A DNA stretch of 36,827 nucleotides, taken from NCBI GenBank assembly GCA_030615855.1, contig JAUWYL010000012.1, positions 1 to 36,827 of the forward strand, read 5' to 3'. Position numbers and translations under genes: made by a program. Positions within the stretch are counted from its first letter, which is position 1, and every line of letters starts with the position of its first letter. Of this stretch, positions 7,064 to 14,094 are shown piece after piece. The notes under the pieces were generated by a model. It did not search any database and was not told the origin of the DNA. It saw nothing but the letters and a program-made list of their open reading frames with translations. This stretch comes from a bacterium (GTDB lineage: Bacteria; UBP18; UBA7526).

Positions 7064-7645
7064 TTAAAGTTTTACTAAACCACTGAAGCCCATGAAGGCT
7101 AAGGAGAGAAGTCCAGCCGTGATAAGGGTGATGGCTGCTCCCTGTAGGGCTACTGGGACATCAGCTAATTCCAGCCTTTCTCTTATCCCAGCCATGATGA
7201 GGAGAGCTAGGGCAAAGCCAATCCCCGCTCCCAGGCCAAAGAAAATGGCCTGAATGGCATTATGTCCTTTGATGACATTCAATAGAGCGAGACCTAAGAT
7301 GGCACAATTGGTAGTAATCAACGGGAGGTAGATTCCTAAAGCGCGATATAGGGCAGGGCTAATCTTTTCTAAGACAATCTCGACCAGCTGGACCAAGGAG
7401 GCGATGACCAGAATGAAGGTGATGATATGTAAGAATAAGAGGTTCAAGGGAACTAAAACAAGATTATATATGAGGTTGGTCACTAAAGAAGCTAAGGTCA
7501 TGACGAAGATCACCGCCATGCCCATCCCCAGTGCGGTCTCTACCCTTCTGGAAACGCCTAAAAAAGGACAGATGCCCAAGAATCTTGTTAAGACAAAGTT
7601 ATTTACTAAGATGGCACTTAAGAAGATTACGAATAAATGAAGCAT
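7064..7645 (-). CDS. rnfA: Rnf complex membrane subunit RnfA
   Basis: A 193-residue integral membrane protein with about six predicted helices. Recognisable RnfA motifs are [20 protein letters not shown] near the N-terminus, [10 protein letters not shown] in the middle and IREKLE-like [12 protein letters not shown] near the C-terminus. The two half-motifs containing membrane Cys (GICPF and TNCAI) are the pair that coordinates an intramembrane iron-sulfur cluster with RnfE in characterised Rnf/Nqr structures. Its ATG 7645 shares one base with the rnfE stop (TAATG), so the two related subunits are translationally coupled. Confidence 0.96.
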   Translation of the reverse strand: MLHLFVIFLSAILVNNFVLTRFLGICPFLGVSRRVETALGMGMAVIFVMTLASLVTNLIYNLVLVPLNLLFLHIITFILVIASLVQLVEIVLEKISPALYRALGIYLPLITTNCAILGLALLNVIKGHNAIQAIFFGLGAGIGFALALLIMAGIRERLELADVPVALQGAAITLITAGLLSLAFMGFSGLVKL

Positions 7646-8232
7646 TACACTCTCCGTAGTCTATTCATTAGTCCCAATAGAAGGCCTAAAACGATGAATG
7701 CTCCCGGAGGAAGGAGCATAACTATAAAGAGAGGATAGCCTTCTCCTAAGAGAGCAAATCCAAAGACGGTTCCACTTCCCAGTATTTCCCTTATACTACC
7801 CAGAACGATTAAAGAGATGGTGAAGCCCAGCCCCATTCCCAAACCATCAATGAGAGAACGAAGGAGGGGATTCTTTGAGGCGTAAGCCTCTGCCCTTCCC
7901 AAGATGATGCAGTTAACAACAATGAGCGGTATGAAGAGGCCGAGCACCTTATGCAGTTCGTAGAAGAAGCCGGCCATGAGCATATCGATGATGGTAACGA
8001 AGGAGGCAATGATGACGATGAAGGCCGGAATCCTCACCCGAGGAGGAATGAATCTCCGTAACAAAGAAATAGTACAATTTGAGCCAACTAAGACTACGGT
8101 AGTGGCCAGCCCCATAGCCACCCCATTTATAGCAGCAGTAGTCACAGCTAAGGTGGGACACATTCCGAGAAGTAGTCTGAATATTGGATTCTCGGTAACG
8201 AATCCCTTGGTAAACTCTTTCCTCAAACCCAC
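7645..8232 (-). CDS. rnfE: Rnf complex membrane subunit RnfE
   Basis: A 195-residue, multi-helix membrane subunit paralogous to RnfA. Motifs are [23 protein letters not shown] (membrane Cys), [22 protein letters not shown] and [13 protein letters not shown]. With RnfA it forms the symmetric membrane core of the pump. The start is GTG 8232, supported by GGAG about 8 nt upstream. Order rnfG-rnfE-rnfA-rnfB is the classic arrangement. The upstream gap to rnfG is repeat-filled. Confidence 0.95.
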   Translation of the reverse strand: MGLRKEFTKGFVTENPIFRLLLGMCPTLAVTTAAINGVAMGLATTVVLVGSNCTISLLRRFIPPRVRIPAFIVIIASFVTIIDMLMAGFFYELHKVLGLFIPLIVVNCIILGRAEAYASKNPLLRSLIDGLGMGLGFTISLIVLGSIREILGSGTVFGFALLGEGYPLFIVMLLPPGAFIVLGLLLGLMNRLRRV

Positions 8233-8307
8233 TCTAATTCTCCATAAAGGTTACATCTGACGGTTACGGCAACGAGGCCCGTATCGGTAACATTGCAGGG
8301 TTACGTT

Positions 8308-8430
8308 GAAAAAATCAAATGTTAAAAATTAAATATTAAAATCACAGATTAAAATCCAAAATTTTACATTTTATATTGTCATTTTGATTTTTGCATTTTG
8401 ATTTTTGATATTGCGCTATATCATTTGATA
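8308..8430. repeat. A/T-rich short-word repeat with inverted halves between rnfG and rnfE
   Basis: Words such as AAAATCA, TTAAAAAT and AAATCCAAAATTTT on the left mirror CATTTTGATTTTTG words on the right (ATTTTGATTTTTGCATTTTGA around 8381-8405). It is low complexity with no coding signal and lies inside the rnf operon. I see nothing else in 8233-8474. Confidence 0.6.
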
Positions 8431-8474
8431 TGGGCATCATAATCCTAACCGAACGACGATAAACCAACTTTTGT

Positions 8475-9053
8475 TTACTGTCCAATCAGAATCTGTTCTT
8501 TGTATTTCAGGAAAACTTTTAGTCCCTTATCCACCGCCTCTACTATTCCCCGGGAAGAGATGGTGGCACCAGTCAAAGCATCGATGTCCCCCTTATCCTT
8601 CTTGACCGCTAATCTTCCATCAACCAATTTAGAATTGGCTAAGGACTTTTCTTTGAACTGGTTCTTAAATTCCTCCTTCTCAATATTTGCTCCCAGGCCG
8701 GGGGTTTCCATATGCTCCAAAATCTCTATGCCAGTAATAGAATCATCTTCTGGGTTCACTCCCATCATAATGGTGATGAAGCCACTATATCCTTCCCCTT
8801 TTGAGGAGAAGGCAACTCCAGTAATTTCTCCCTCCTTTTTCCCTAAATAAAAGGTTATTCCTTCAATCTCCTTTTTATCCTTTAAGGGATCGTTATCGAA
8901 GGGAGGGAGGACAGATTTGATGGCCTTCAAATGGGCTAATCTCTTCTGCTCTAAGCGAGGCTCCTTTGTGAGTCTATCCACTCCTGCCAGGGCCAAAGCA
9001 GCAATGAGGCAGACCAGAGTTAAAACAATAACCAACCTCAGTGACTCTCTCAT
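8475..9053 (-). CDS. rnfG: Rnf complex flavoprotein subunit RnfG
   Basis: About 192 residues. One N-terminal membrane helix is followed by an extracytoplasmic FMN-binding domain. The covalent flavinylation motif is DALTGATISS, with acceptor Thr at about residue 164 (T in GAT); ApbE links FMN there by a phosphoester bond. GGTGGGYSG-like GEGYSGFITIMMGV and EHMETPGLGANI, typical of RnfG/NqrC, are also present. Start ATG 9053 is preferred because GAGGT precedes it by 9 nt; an in-frame ATG at 9068 overlaps that site. The matching apbE gene closes the same gene run. Confidence 0.94.
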   Translation of the reverse strand: MRESLRLVIVLTLVCLIAALALAGVDRLTKEPRLEQKRLAHLKAIKSVLPPFDNDPLKDKKEIEGITFYLGKKEGEITGVAFSSKGEGYSGFITIMMGVNPEDDSITGIEILEHMETPGLGANIEKEEFKNQFKEKSLANSKLVDGRLAVKKDKGDIDALTGATISSRGIVEAVDKGLKVFLKYKEQILIGQ

Positions 9054-9115
9054 TCTTGTATACCTCATTCAGAAAAATAATCGCATAAGATACAATAACT
9101 AAACAACATACTTAA

Positions 9116-9290
9116 AATCCGAAATCCGAAACCAGAAATCCGAATAAATGTCCAAATGCCTCAATGATTAAATTTGACATTTGGAAATTTGAGCATTGAT
9201 TCGTCATTCGGGTTTCGTCATTCTAATTTGATTATTAGTGATTAGTTATTGTTTGATGTTTGTATCTTGTATCTTGGGTATTAAAGTGGC
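9116..9290. repeat. ATCCGAAA-type repeats with inverted words between rnfD and rnfG
   Basis: ATCCGAA words (9117-9144) are answered by TTCGTCATTCGGGTTTCGTCATTC on the other side, and TCCAAATG and CTCAATGA (9149-9168) by CATTTGGA and GAGCATTGA (9176-9199). Then come TGATTA and TTGTATCTTGTATCTTG direct repeats (about 9230-9276). No gene is visible in the gap. Confidence 0.6.
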
Positions 9291-9292
9291 AG

Positions 9293-10234
9293 TTATTTTA
9301 CCTTTGACTTGCGTGGTCTGATGAAGCGATCAATTAAGGGGGCGAAGGCATTCATCAGAAGAATAGAGAAGGAGACTCCTTCTGGTGGGCCTCCCTTTAA
9401 TCTAATTAAAGCAGTAATAGCACCACAGCCTATTCCAAATATCATCCTCCCTGAGCGAGAAGTAGGAGAAGTAACGGGATCAGTGGCCATAAATAAAGCG
9501 CCCAATAAGAGACCACCGGCTAAGATGTGGAAGAGCATTGGGCCTTTGAATAGCTCTTCTCCACCAAATAACCAACAAAGGATTCCAGTAGTAGCAATAA
9601 AGGTAAATGGTATGTGCCAGGTGATGTGTTTTCTAAGAAGAAGATAGAGCGCCCCAATAATTAGAGCCAAAGCAGAAGTCTCACCAATACAGCCTCCCAC
9701 ATTGCCTAAGAATAAGTCTTTCAAAGGGGTTAATACACTATTCTCTTTCAAAGCGGTTAAGGGCGTGGCATAGGTCAAGGCATCGAAGGAAATAAATCTT
9801 GGGAGAGACCAGGTAGTCATGACCACAGGAAAGGAGATTAATAAGATGGTTCTGGCGACGAGGGCAGGATTGAAGATATTATGTCCCAGTCCACCAAAGG
9901 CCTGCTTTCCAATGGAGATGGCGATGGCTCCTCCTGCCCCGGCCATCCATAATGGAATGCCAGGAGGGAGGTTGAAGGCCAAGAGGATTCCCGTGACTAC
10001 TGCACTTCCATCGAAGATAGTAACTGGTTTCTTGCAGGCTTTCTGAATGAGGGCCTCAGTAATTAATGCTGAGAACGTGGTTACCAGGATGATATAGATT
10101 GCCTTAGAGCCGAAGAAGTAGATGCTGGCAATGGTGGCGGGAATTAAGGCTATGATGACGTCCCACATCATTCTGGGAATATTCCCTCTTATCCTAATAT
10201 GAGGAGAGACAGAAACGACTAACTTCTGAGGCAT
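9293..10234 (-). CDS. rnfD: Rnf complex flavoprotein subunit RnfD
   Basis: A 313-residue membrane subunit with many hydrophobic helices and landmarks SPHIR, MWDVIIALIPA, LLAFNLPPGIPLWMA, KQAFGGLGHNIFNPALVAR and FMATDPVTSPTS-like LFMATDPVTSPTSR. The covalent FMN site is DALTYATPL with acceptor Thr157. The position before the Ala is Tyr rather than the usual Gly or Ser, but the Thr-Pro-Leu core is intact. Start ATG 10234 has AGAGGA 5-6 nt upstream. Expected to be flavinylated by the co-located ApbE. Confidence 0.95.
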   Translation of the reverse strand: MPQKLVVSVSPHIRIRGNIPRMMWDVIIALIPATIASIYFFGSKAIYIILVTTFSALITEALIQKACKKPVTIFDGSAVVTGILLAFNLPPGIPLWMAGAGGAIAISIGKQAFGGLGHNIFNPALVARTILLISFPVVMTTWSLPRFISFDALTYATPLTALKENSVLTPLKDLFLGNVGGCIGETSALALIIGALYLLLRKHITWHIPFTFIATTGILCWLFGGEELFKGPMLFHILAGGLLLGALFMATDPVTSPTSRSGRMIFGIGCGAITALIRLKGGPPEGVSFSILLMNAFAPLIDRFIRPRKSKVK

Positions 10235-10257
10235 AAAGTCCTCTCTTTGTTATTTCA

Positions 10258-10395
10258 ATGCAAAATGAAAAATTAGCAATGAACAATGCAAAATTATTTA
10301 TTCTCTTTTACAGTAACAAAACATAAAGGTCCTTGTTTTCCTTAATAATTAGTTCAGTTATAAATTGTTAATTTTGCACTGCTAATTTTGCACTT
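10258..10395. repeat. GCAAAATTA-type repeat with inverted copy between rnfC and rnfD
   Basis: Words GCAAAATGAAAAATTAGCAATG and TGCAAAATTA (10260-10296) are mirrored by TAATTTTGCAC, twice (10367-10393). The repeat begins directly after the rnfC stop. Confidence 0.6.
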
Positions 10396-11709
10396 TTAAC
10401 TGATTTTTGTAGGAAGTTGGGCTTTGGCATACTTTATGAGTTGGACTAATGGTATCTTTGCCGGGCAAACATAGGCACAGATCCCACACTCCATGCAGTC
10501 CAGCGCCCCATACTCTCTGGCCCAATCAAACCTATCCTTGCTGGCGTACTTTGCAATCAGGTTAGGTGAGATGTCCACGGGGCAGACATCGACGCATCTT
10601 GAACATCTGATGCAGGATTTCTCCCTTATCTCTTCCGTCTCCTCTTCAGGTAGAACGAGAATCCCAGTGGTTCCTTTAATTACTGGAATCGAAGTAGTAT
10701 ACTGGGCGAAGCCCATTAATGGTCCGCCCATGATCATCTTGCCCGGTCTCCCCCTGAATCCTCCACAATAGTCAATCACATCCTGGAAAAGGGTACCAAT
10801 TCTTACTCTTAAGTTGGCTGGATTCTTAATCCCTTTTCCCGTGACAGTGACCACCCTCTCGATTAAGGGGCTTCCCTTCTTCACTGCCTCACTTATTGCC
10901 AAAGCGGTCCCTACATTCTGGACTACTACCCCAACATCCAGGGGCAGTCCTCCAGAAGGAACCTCCCTATTCAAAATGGCCTTTATTAATTGTTTCTCTG
11001 AACCCTGGGGATACTTCGTTTTGAGGGCAACGACCTCCATATTCGCTTCATTGCGAATCTCTTCCCTCATTGCTCTTATAGCATCCCTCTTATTCCTCTC
11101 AATTCCGATATAGCAGGAGGTGACCTCCAGGGTCTTGGCGATGATCTTTAACCCCTGAATGATCTCGTATGTCTTTTCAATCATTAACCTGTGATCGCAG
11201 GTGAGGTAGGGTTCGCACTCACAGCCATTCAGGATAACGGTATCTATCCACTTATCCTCTGGAGGAGAAAGCTTGACATGAGTGGGAAAGGCCGCTCCAC
11301 CCAGACCAACGATGCCCGCCTCTCTAACGATCTCCCTTATCTCATTGGGATGGAGTCTGAAGTAGTCATTATTATGCTTGATGCTCGGGTGATGTTCATC
11401 CCTTCCATCAGATTCAATGGTAATTGCCAGACTGGGAGGACCTAAGGGGTGGGGATGATCTGAGATATCTACGACTTTTCCTGAGATAGAGGCGTGGATG
11501 TTAGAGGAGATGGGGCCTTGGGCCTCACCAATCTTCTGTCCCGTCTTTACCCTATCTCCTACCTTGACCGCTGGTTCGGCAGGAGCACCAGTATGCTGGG
11601 ATAGGGGAATGACCACCTTTTTGAGAAGGGGTAATTCTTGGATGGGTTTTTGGGAAGTGATCTTTTCTTCAGGAGGATGGACTCCCCCCCGAAAACTCCT
11701 TATTTTCAT
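10396..11709 (-). CDS. rnfC: Rnf complex NADH-binding peripheral subunit RnfC
   Basis: RnfC oxidises or reduces NAD on the cytoplasmic side of the pump. The product is 437 residues from ATG 11709 (MKIRSFRGGVHPPEEK, the normal RnfC start), with AAGGA about 9 nt upstream. Motifs include GLGGAAFPTHVKL (nucleotide/FMN region, like NuoF), NGCECEPYLTCDHRLM, PSGGLPLDVGVVVQNVGTA and GGPLMG. Two 4Fe-4S motifs follow, CIRCSRCVDVCP and CMECGICAYVCP. It is the first rnf gene in the order C-D-G-E-A-B. The gap upstream of it contains a composite repeat and no obvious promoter, so it may be read from the promoter at 13863-13891. Confidence 0.96.
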   Translation of the reverse strand: MKIRSFRGGVHPPEEKITSQKPIQELPLLKKVVIPLSQHTGAPAEPAVKVGDRVKTGQKIGEAQGPISSNIHASISGKVVDISDHPHPLGPPSLAITIESDGRDEHHPSIKHNNDYFRLHPNEIREIVREAGIVGLGGAAFPTHVKLSPPEDKWIDTVILNGCECEPYLTCDHRLMIEKTYEIIQGLKIIAKTLEVTSCYIGIERNKRDAIRAMREEIRNEANMEVVALKTKYPQGSEKQLIKAILNREVPSGGLPLDVGVVVQNVGTALAISEAVKKGSPLIERVVTVTGKGIKNPANLRVRIGTLFQDVIDYCGGFRGRPGKMIMGGPLMGFAQYTTSIPVIKGTTGILVLPEEETEEIREKSCIRCSRCVDVCPVDISPNLIAKYASKDRFDWAREYGALDCMECGICAYVCPAKIPLVQLIKYAKAQLPTKIS

Positions 11710-11758
11710 TGATCCGATTTCCTTTAATCCTTTCGACCCTTCACAAGACAAGATAGGT

Positions 11759-11862
11759 AACCACAGATTTTCACCAGATTCTCACAAGATTTTTGAAATT
11801 TCCTCTGTGTTAACCCCGCCCCTGCGTGCAGGAGCGGGGTTAATCTGTGCAATCTTGTGGTT
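11759..11862. repeat. AACCACAGATT-ended composite repeat with a nested hairpin
   Basis: It opens with AACCACAGATTTTC and closes with the inverted AATCTTGTGGTT. The first roughly 35 nt are identical to 21852-21886. A 26-nt GC palindrome (11814-11839, CCCCGC...GCGGGG) is inserted here between two TTAA words and is absent from the second copy. Confidence 0.8.
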
Positions 11863-11898
11863 TCATTAAAGTTCCGATGCTTTTAAATATTAGCGATG

Positions 11899-11948
11899 AT
11901 TTCCGCCAAACTAACGGCGGACAGGCGCGTTCCGATATTCGCGGAAAT
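11899..11948. repeat. Nested inverted repeat between rpiB and rnfC
   Basis: ATTTCCGC (11899-11906) is inverted by GCGGAAAT (11941-11948), and inside it TCCGCC (11902-11907) pairs with GGCGGA (11916-11921). The GGCGGACAGGC word is shared with the 38-nt repeats at 5425 and 36179. No U tract follows, so a repeat is more likely than a terminator. Confidence 0.55.
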
Positions 11949-11973
11949 TCGTGTCTTATTTATTTGTAATTAT

Positions 11974-12429
11974 TTACGTCTTCAAATATTTTTCTTCAAT
12001 CTCAATGAGTTTCTTCAGTCTCCTTCGGTGGCGGCCACCAGAAAACTTGGTTATTAAGAATAGCTTTACCAGCTCCTTTGCCAGTTCCTTCTCAACAACG
12101 TCTGCCCCTAAGGCTAATACATTGGCATCCAGGTGCTCCCGGGCCATCCTGGTGGTGAAGAGATCATGGCACTGAGCAGCCCTTATTCCCGGAATCTTGT
12201 TGGCAGTTATCGAGACTCCGATCCCGGTTCTACAGATCACAATTCCCCTATGGCACTTACCACTGGCCACCGCCTCTGCTACTTTGTAGCCAAAGTCTGG
12301 ATAGTCAACGGACTCTGCGCTCTCTGTCCCAAAATCGATGTAGGTATGGCCGTAGTCCTTGAGGTATTTCTTAATCTCTTCTTTCAGATAGAACCCTCCA
12401 TGATCGCTCCCTAAGGCAATCCTCATCAT
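11974..12429 (-). CDS. rpiB: Ribose-5-phosphate isomerase B
   Basis: A 151-residue RpiB/LacAB-family sugar-phosphate isomerase interconverting ribose-5-P and ribulose-5-P. The N-terminal ALGSDHGGFYLK carries the phosphate- and substrate-binding Asp-His. Catalytic Cys lies in GIVICRTGIGVSI, where the usual CGTGIG or CGSGIG has Arg after the Cys. The anion loop NKIPGIRAAQCHD and the TTRMAREHLDANVLALGADVV segment are conserved. Adjacent ATGs at 12429 and 12426 are both possible, with GGGGTG upstream. It is third in the tsaC - phosphatase - rpiB order, also seen in Bacillus (ywlC-ywlE-ywlF). Confidence 0.94.
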   Translation of the reverse strand: MMRIALGSDHGGFYLKEEIKKYLKDYGHTYIDFGTESAESVDYPDFGYKVAEAVASGKCHRGIVICRTGIGVSITANKIPGIRAAQCHDLFTTRMAREHLDANVLALGADVVEKELAKELVKLFLITKFSGGRHRRRLKKLIEIEEKYLKT

Positions 12430-12491
12430 TCACCCCTTAATTTAGGATAGACGCCAGGCAATCTGGCTAGATTCTTCGCACTGCTCAGAAT

Positions 12492-12552
12492 ACAGGAAAT
12501 CAGGTGATCAGGAACTTCCTGATCGCCTGATGACCCGATAACCCGATCACCC
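12492..12552. repeat. Octamer array with inverted halves
   Basis: 8-nt units CAGGAAAT, CAGGTGAT and CAGGAACT run left to right, then CTGATCGC, CTGATGAC, CCGATAAC and CCGATCAC in the inverse sense. It occupies the gap between the phosphatase gene and rpiB. Confidence 0.75.
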
Positions 12553-12556
12553 TCTA

Positions 12557-13030
12557 TTAGTCCCTGCTTAGATATTCCAAGATTCTGGGCAATGCTTTCT
12601 CCAGAGCCTCTTTTATCTCTTTTGCTATTCTTTGATAAACGCTATAAGGAAGGCCGAGAGGATCTTTGATATTCAGATTTTCTTGATAGCCAGCGAATTC
12701 CTTGAGTAAGAATACCCTTTCTTCTGCTTTAGGTTCTAGATTAAGGATAAACCTCCTGTGCTCCTCAGACATGACCAAGATGAGATTCGCCTCTTCAGTG
12801 GCCTCCTTTGAAAAGGGGGTAGTCTGATGGGCGGAAATATCCAGACCAAAGGCCCTCATGGCTTCTACCGCCTCTTTTGTGGGATTTTTGAAGGAACCAC
12901 GTTTTATTCCTGCAGAAAGAACCTTGATTCCTCTCCTCCCCCCTTCTTCAAGCATTTTTTTCAAAAGACCCTCTGCCATGGGACTACGGCAGGAGTTTCC
13001 AGTACAGACGAAGAGGATGGTCTTATTCAT
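12557..13030 (-). CDS. Low-molecular-weight protein phosphatase (YwlE-like)
   Basis: 157 residues, the normal size. The P-loop C-x5-R is VCTGNSCRSPMAEG, and the C-terminal general acid is the Asp of KDPLGLPYSVY. In YwlE-type protein-arginine phosphatases the P-loop residue before the second Cys is Thr, whereas tyrosine phosphatases carry a bulky Ile or Leu; here it is Ser, so arginine phosphatase is possible but not proved. The ATG 13030 overlaps the tsaC stop as ATGA, indicating coupled translation. Tyrosine phosphatase is the alternative. Confidence 0.9.
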   Translation of the reverse strand: MNKTILFVCTGNSCRSPMAEGLLKKMLEEGGRRGIKVLSAGIKRGSFKNPTKEAVEAMRAFGLDISAHQTTPFSKEATEEANLILVMSEEHRRFILNLEPKAEERVFLLKEFAGYQENLNIKDPLGLPYSVYQRIAKEIKEALEKALPRILEYLSRD

Positions 13031-13668
13031 AGAATTTTTCCAATTACTTCTTCTATCTCTTCTCTTTTAAATGCCCCTTCTCTCAGGATAGTGGGCGGAG
13101 AGGTGGTCAGGTCTAAGACTGTGGATTCTACTCCTACCTTTGTCTCTCCTCCATCGAGGATGAGGTCTATTCTCTCCCCCAGATCCTTTATCACTTCTTC
13201 TGCTTTAGTAGGGGAGGACCTTCCCGATAGGTTGGCGCTGGGACAGGCAAGGGGGACCCCAGAGGCTTTAACTATCTCCAGGGCTATCCTGCAATCCGGC
13301 ATGCGTATGCCGATGGTATTATTCTCACCCATCATGATATCAGGTATCAGTGGAGAGGCCCTGAAGATTAAGGTTAAGGGCCCTGGCCAGAATCTTTCTA
13401 TCAGCACTTGGGCGGATTTGGGAATTTCCTGGACACATTGCCTTAGCTCTTCTTTTCTGCCGATGATGATGCTTAGCGGCTTATCGAGGGGTCTTCCTTT
13501 TATTTCAAATATCCTCTTAACCGCCTCTTCGTTTAGAGCATCTGCCCCCAGGCCATAGACTGTCTCTGTAGGAAAGGCAATTAACTTCCCTTCTTTAATT
13601 AATTTGACCGCTTCCTCAATTATTTCCTTTTTGGGATGATCAGAATCTACTTTTAAAACTTTTGCCAT
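13027..13668 (-). CDS. tsaC: Threonylcarbamoyl-AMP synthase (Sua5/YrdC family)
   Basis: 213 residues, a single YrdC domain without the Sua5 C-terminal extension. The enzyme makes threonylcarbamoyl-AMP from Thr, bicarbonate and ATP for t6A37 of ANN-decoding tRNAs. Motifs are GKLIAFPTETVYGLGADA, KGRPLDKPLSIII, WPGPLTLIF, IGIRMPDCRIAL, PLACPSANLSGRSSPTKAEEV and STVLDLT. ATG 13668 is preceded by GGAGAAGAA. First gene of its operon; the promoter is at 13863-13891 and the leader is roughly 190 nt. Confidence 0.95.
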   Translation of the reverse strand: MAKVLKVDSDHPKKEIIEEAVKLIKEGKLIAFPTETVYGLGADALNEEAVKRIFEIKGRPLDKPLSIIIGRKEELRQCVQEIPKSAQVLIERFWPGPLTLIFRASPLIPDIMMGENNTIGIRMPDCRIALEIVKASGVPLACPSANLSGRSSPTKAEEVIKDLGERIDLILDGGETKVGVESTVLDLTTSPPTILREGAFKREEIEEVIGKIL

Positions 13669-13862
13669 TTCTTCTCCTGCCCAACCAAGATAACCCCTTC
13701 GGGGTTACTTCCATAGGGGCTTTGCCCCTCTGGCGGTCGGCAAAGGCATGCTTTGCCTCCCTGTCACCCCCTGGGGGCAAGCAGATTCTTTCCCCCCAGA
13801 CCCCCTAATCATCGGTATCGGAATTTATTGAAATTCCGATACCTCAAATCCATCTCACAACG
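13669..13862 (-). other. tsaC leader rich in small palindromes
   Basis: This non-coding part of the 426-nt gap holds several mini-hairpins: AACCCCTTCGGGGTT, GGGGCTTTGCCCC, GGCAAAG-GCATG-CTTTGCC and CCCCCTGGGGG (about 13692-13780), plus the 13-bp-stem hairpin at 13814-13843. No ORF with coding character is seen. It would be transcribed as the tsaC 5' leader. Confidence 0.6.
13814..13843. repeat. Perfect 13-bp-stem hairpin
   Basis: GGTATCGGAATTT pairs exactly with AAATTCCGATACC around a 4-nt loop. The word TTGAAATTCCGATAC recurs in degraded form at 14018-14037 and about 11866-11880. It has no T tract, so it does not look like a classical terminator. Confidence 0.8.
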
Positions 13863-13891
13863 AATATATCACAAACAGCATCAGAGGTCAA
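13863..13891 (-). promoter_or_regulatory. Sigma-70-like promoter for tsaC-phosphatase-rpiB (and perhaps rnf)
   Basis: On the minus strand TTGACC (13891-13886) and TATATT (13868-13863) are separated by 17 nt. Transcription would start near 13856. Confidence 0.7.
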
Positions 13892-13964
13892 ATAAAAAAT
13901 GCGGTTCGTTCTACTAAGAATAACTATTCAAAAATGACAGAGAACACTATGAAAAGAGATAGAA

Positions 13965-14052
13965 AAAGCCCACCTCAAAATGACGGCGCGCTTCGCTCTC
14001 CGCCGTCTTTTGCTTATTGAAGTTTCGATACTTCAAAATAGAGGTAGGCTTT
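13965..14052 (-). terminator. Terminator of the YdjM-like gene with palindromes in its loop
   Basis: On the minus strand AAAGCCTACCTC pairs with GAGGTGGGCTTT (one mismatch) and a T run follows. The loop is about 64 nt, not the usual 3-8, and contains the 26-nt palindrome at 13982-14007 (GACGGC...GCCGTC) plus the hairpin TTGAAGT...ACTTCAA (14018-14037). It looks like a normal terminator whose loop was enlarged by insertion of two palindromic repeats. Confidence 0.6.
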
Positions 14053-14094
14053 AAAAAAAGTACCAGATCTTGATTTCTGGTTTTAATACTTTAG

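Noticed and set aside
13669-14094. Known riboswitch or small RNA class in the 426-nt gap
   Set aside because: Only simple hairpins are seen; no conserved core of a known class was recognised.
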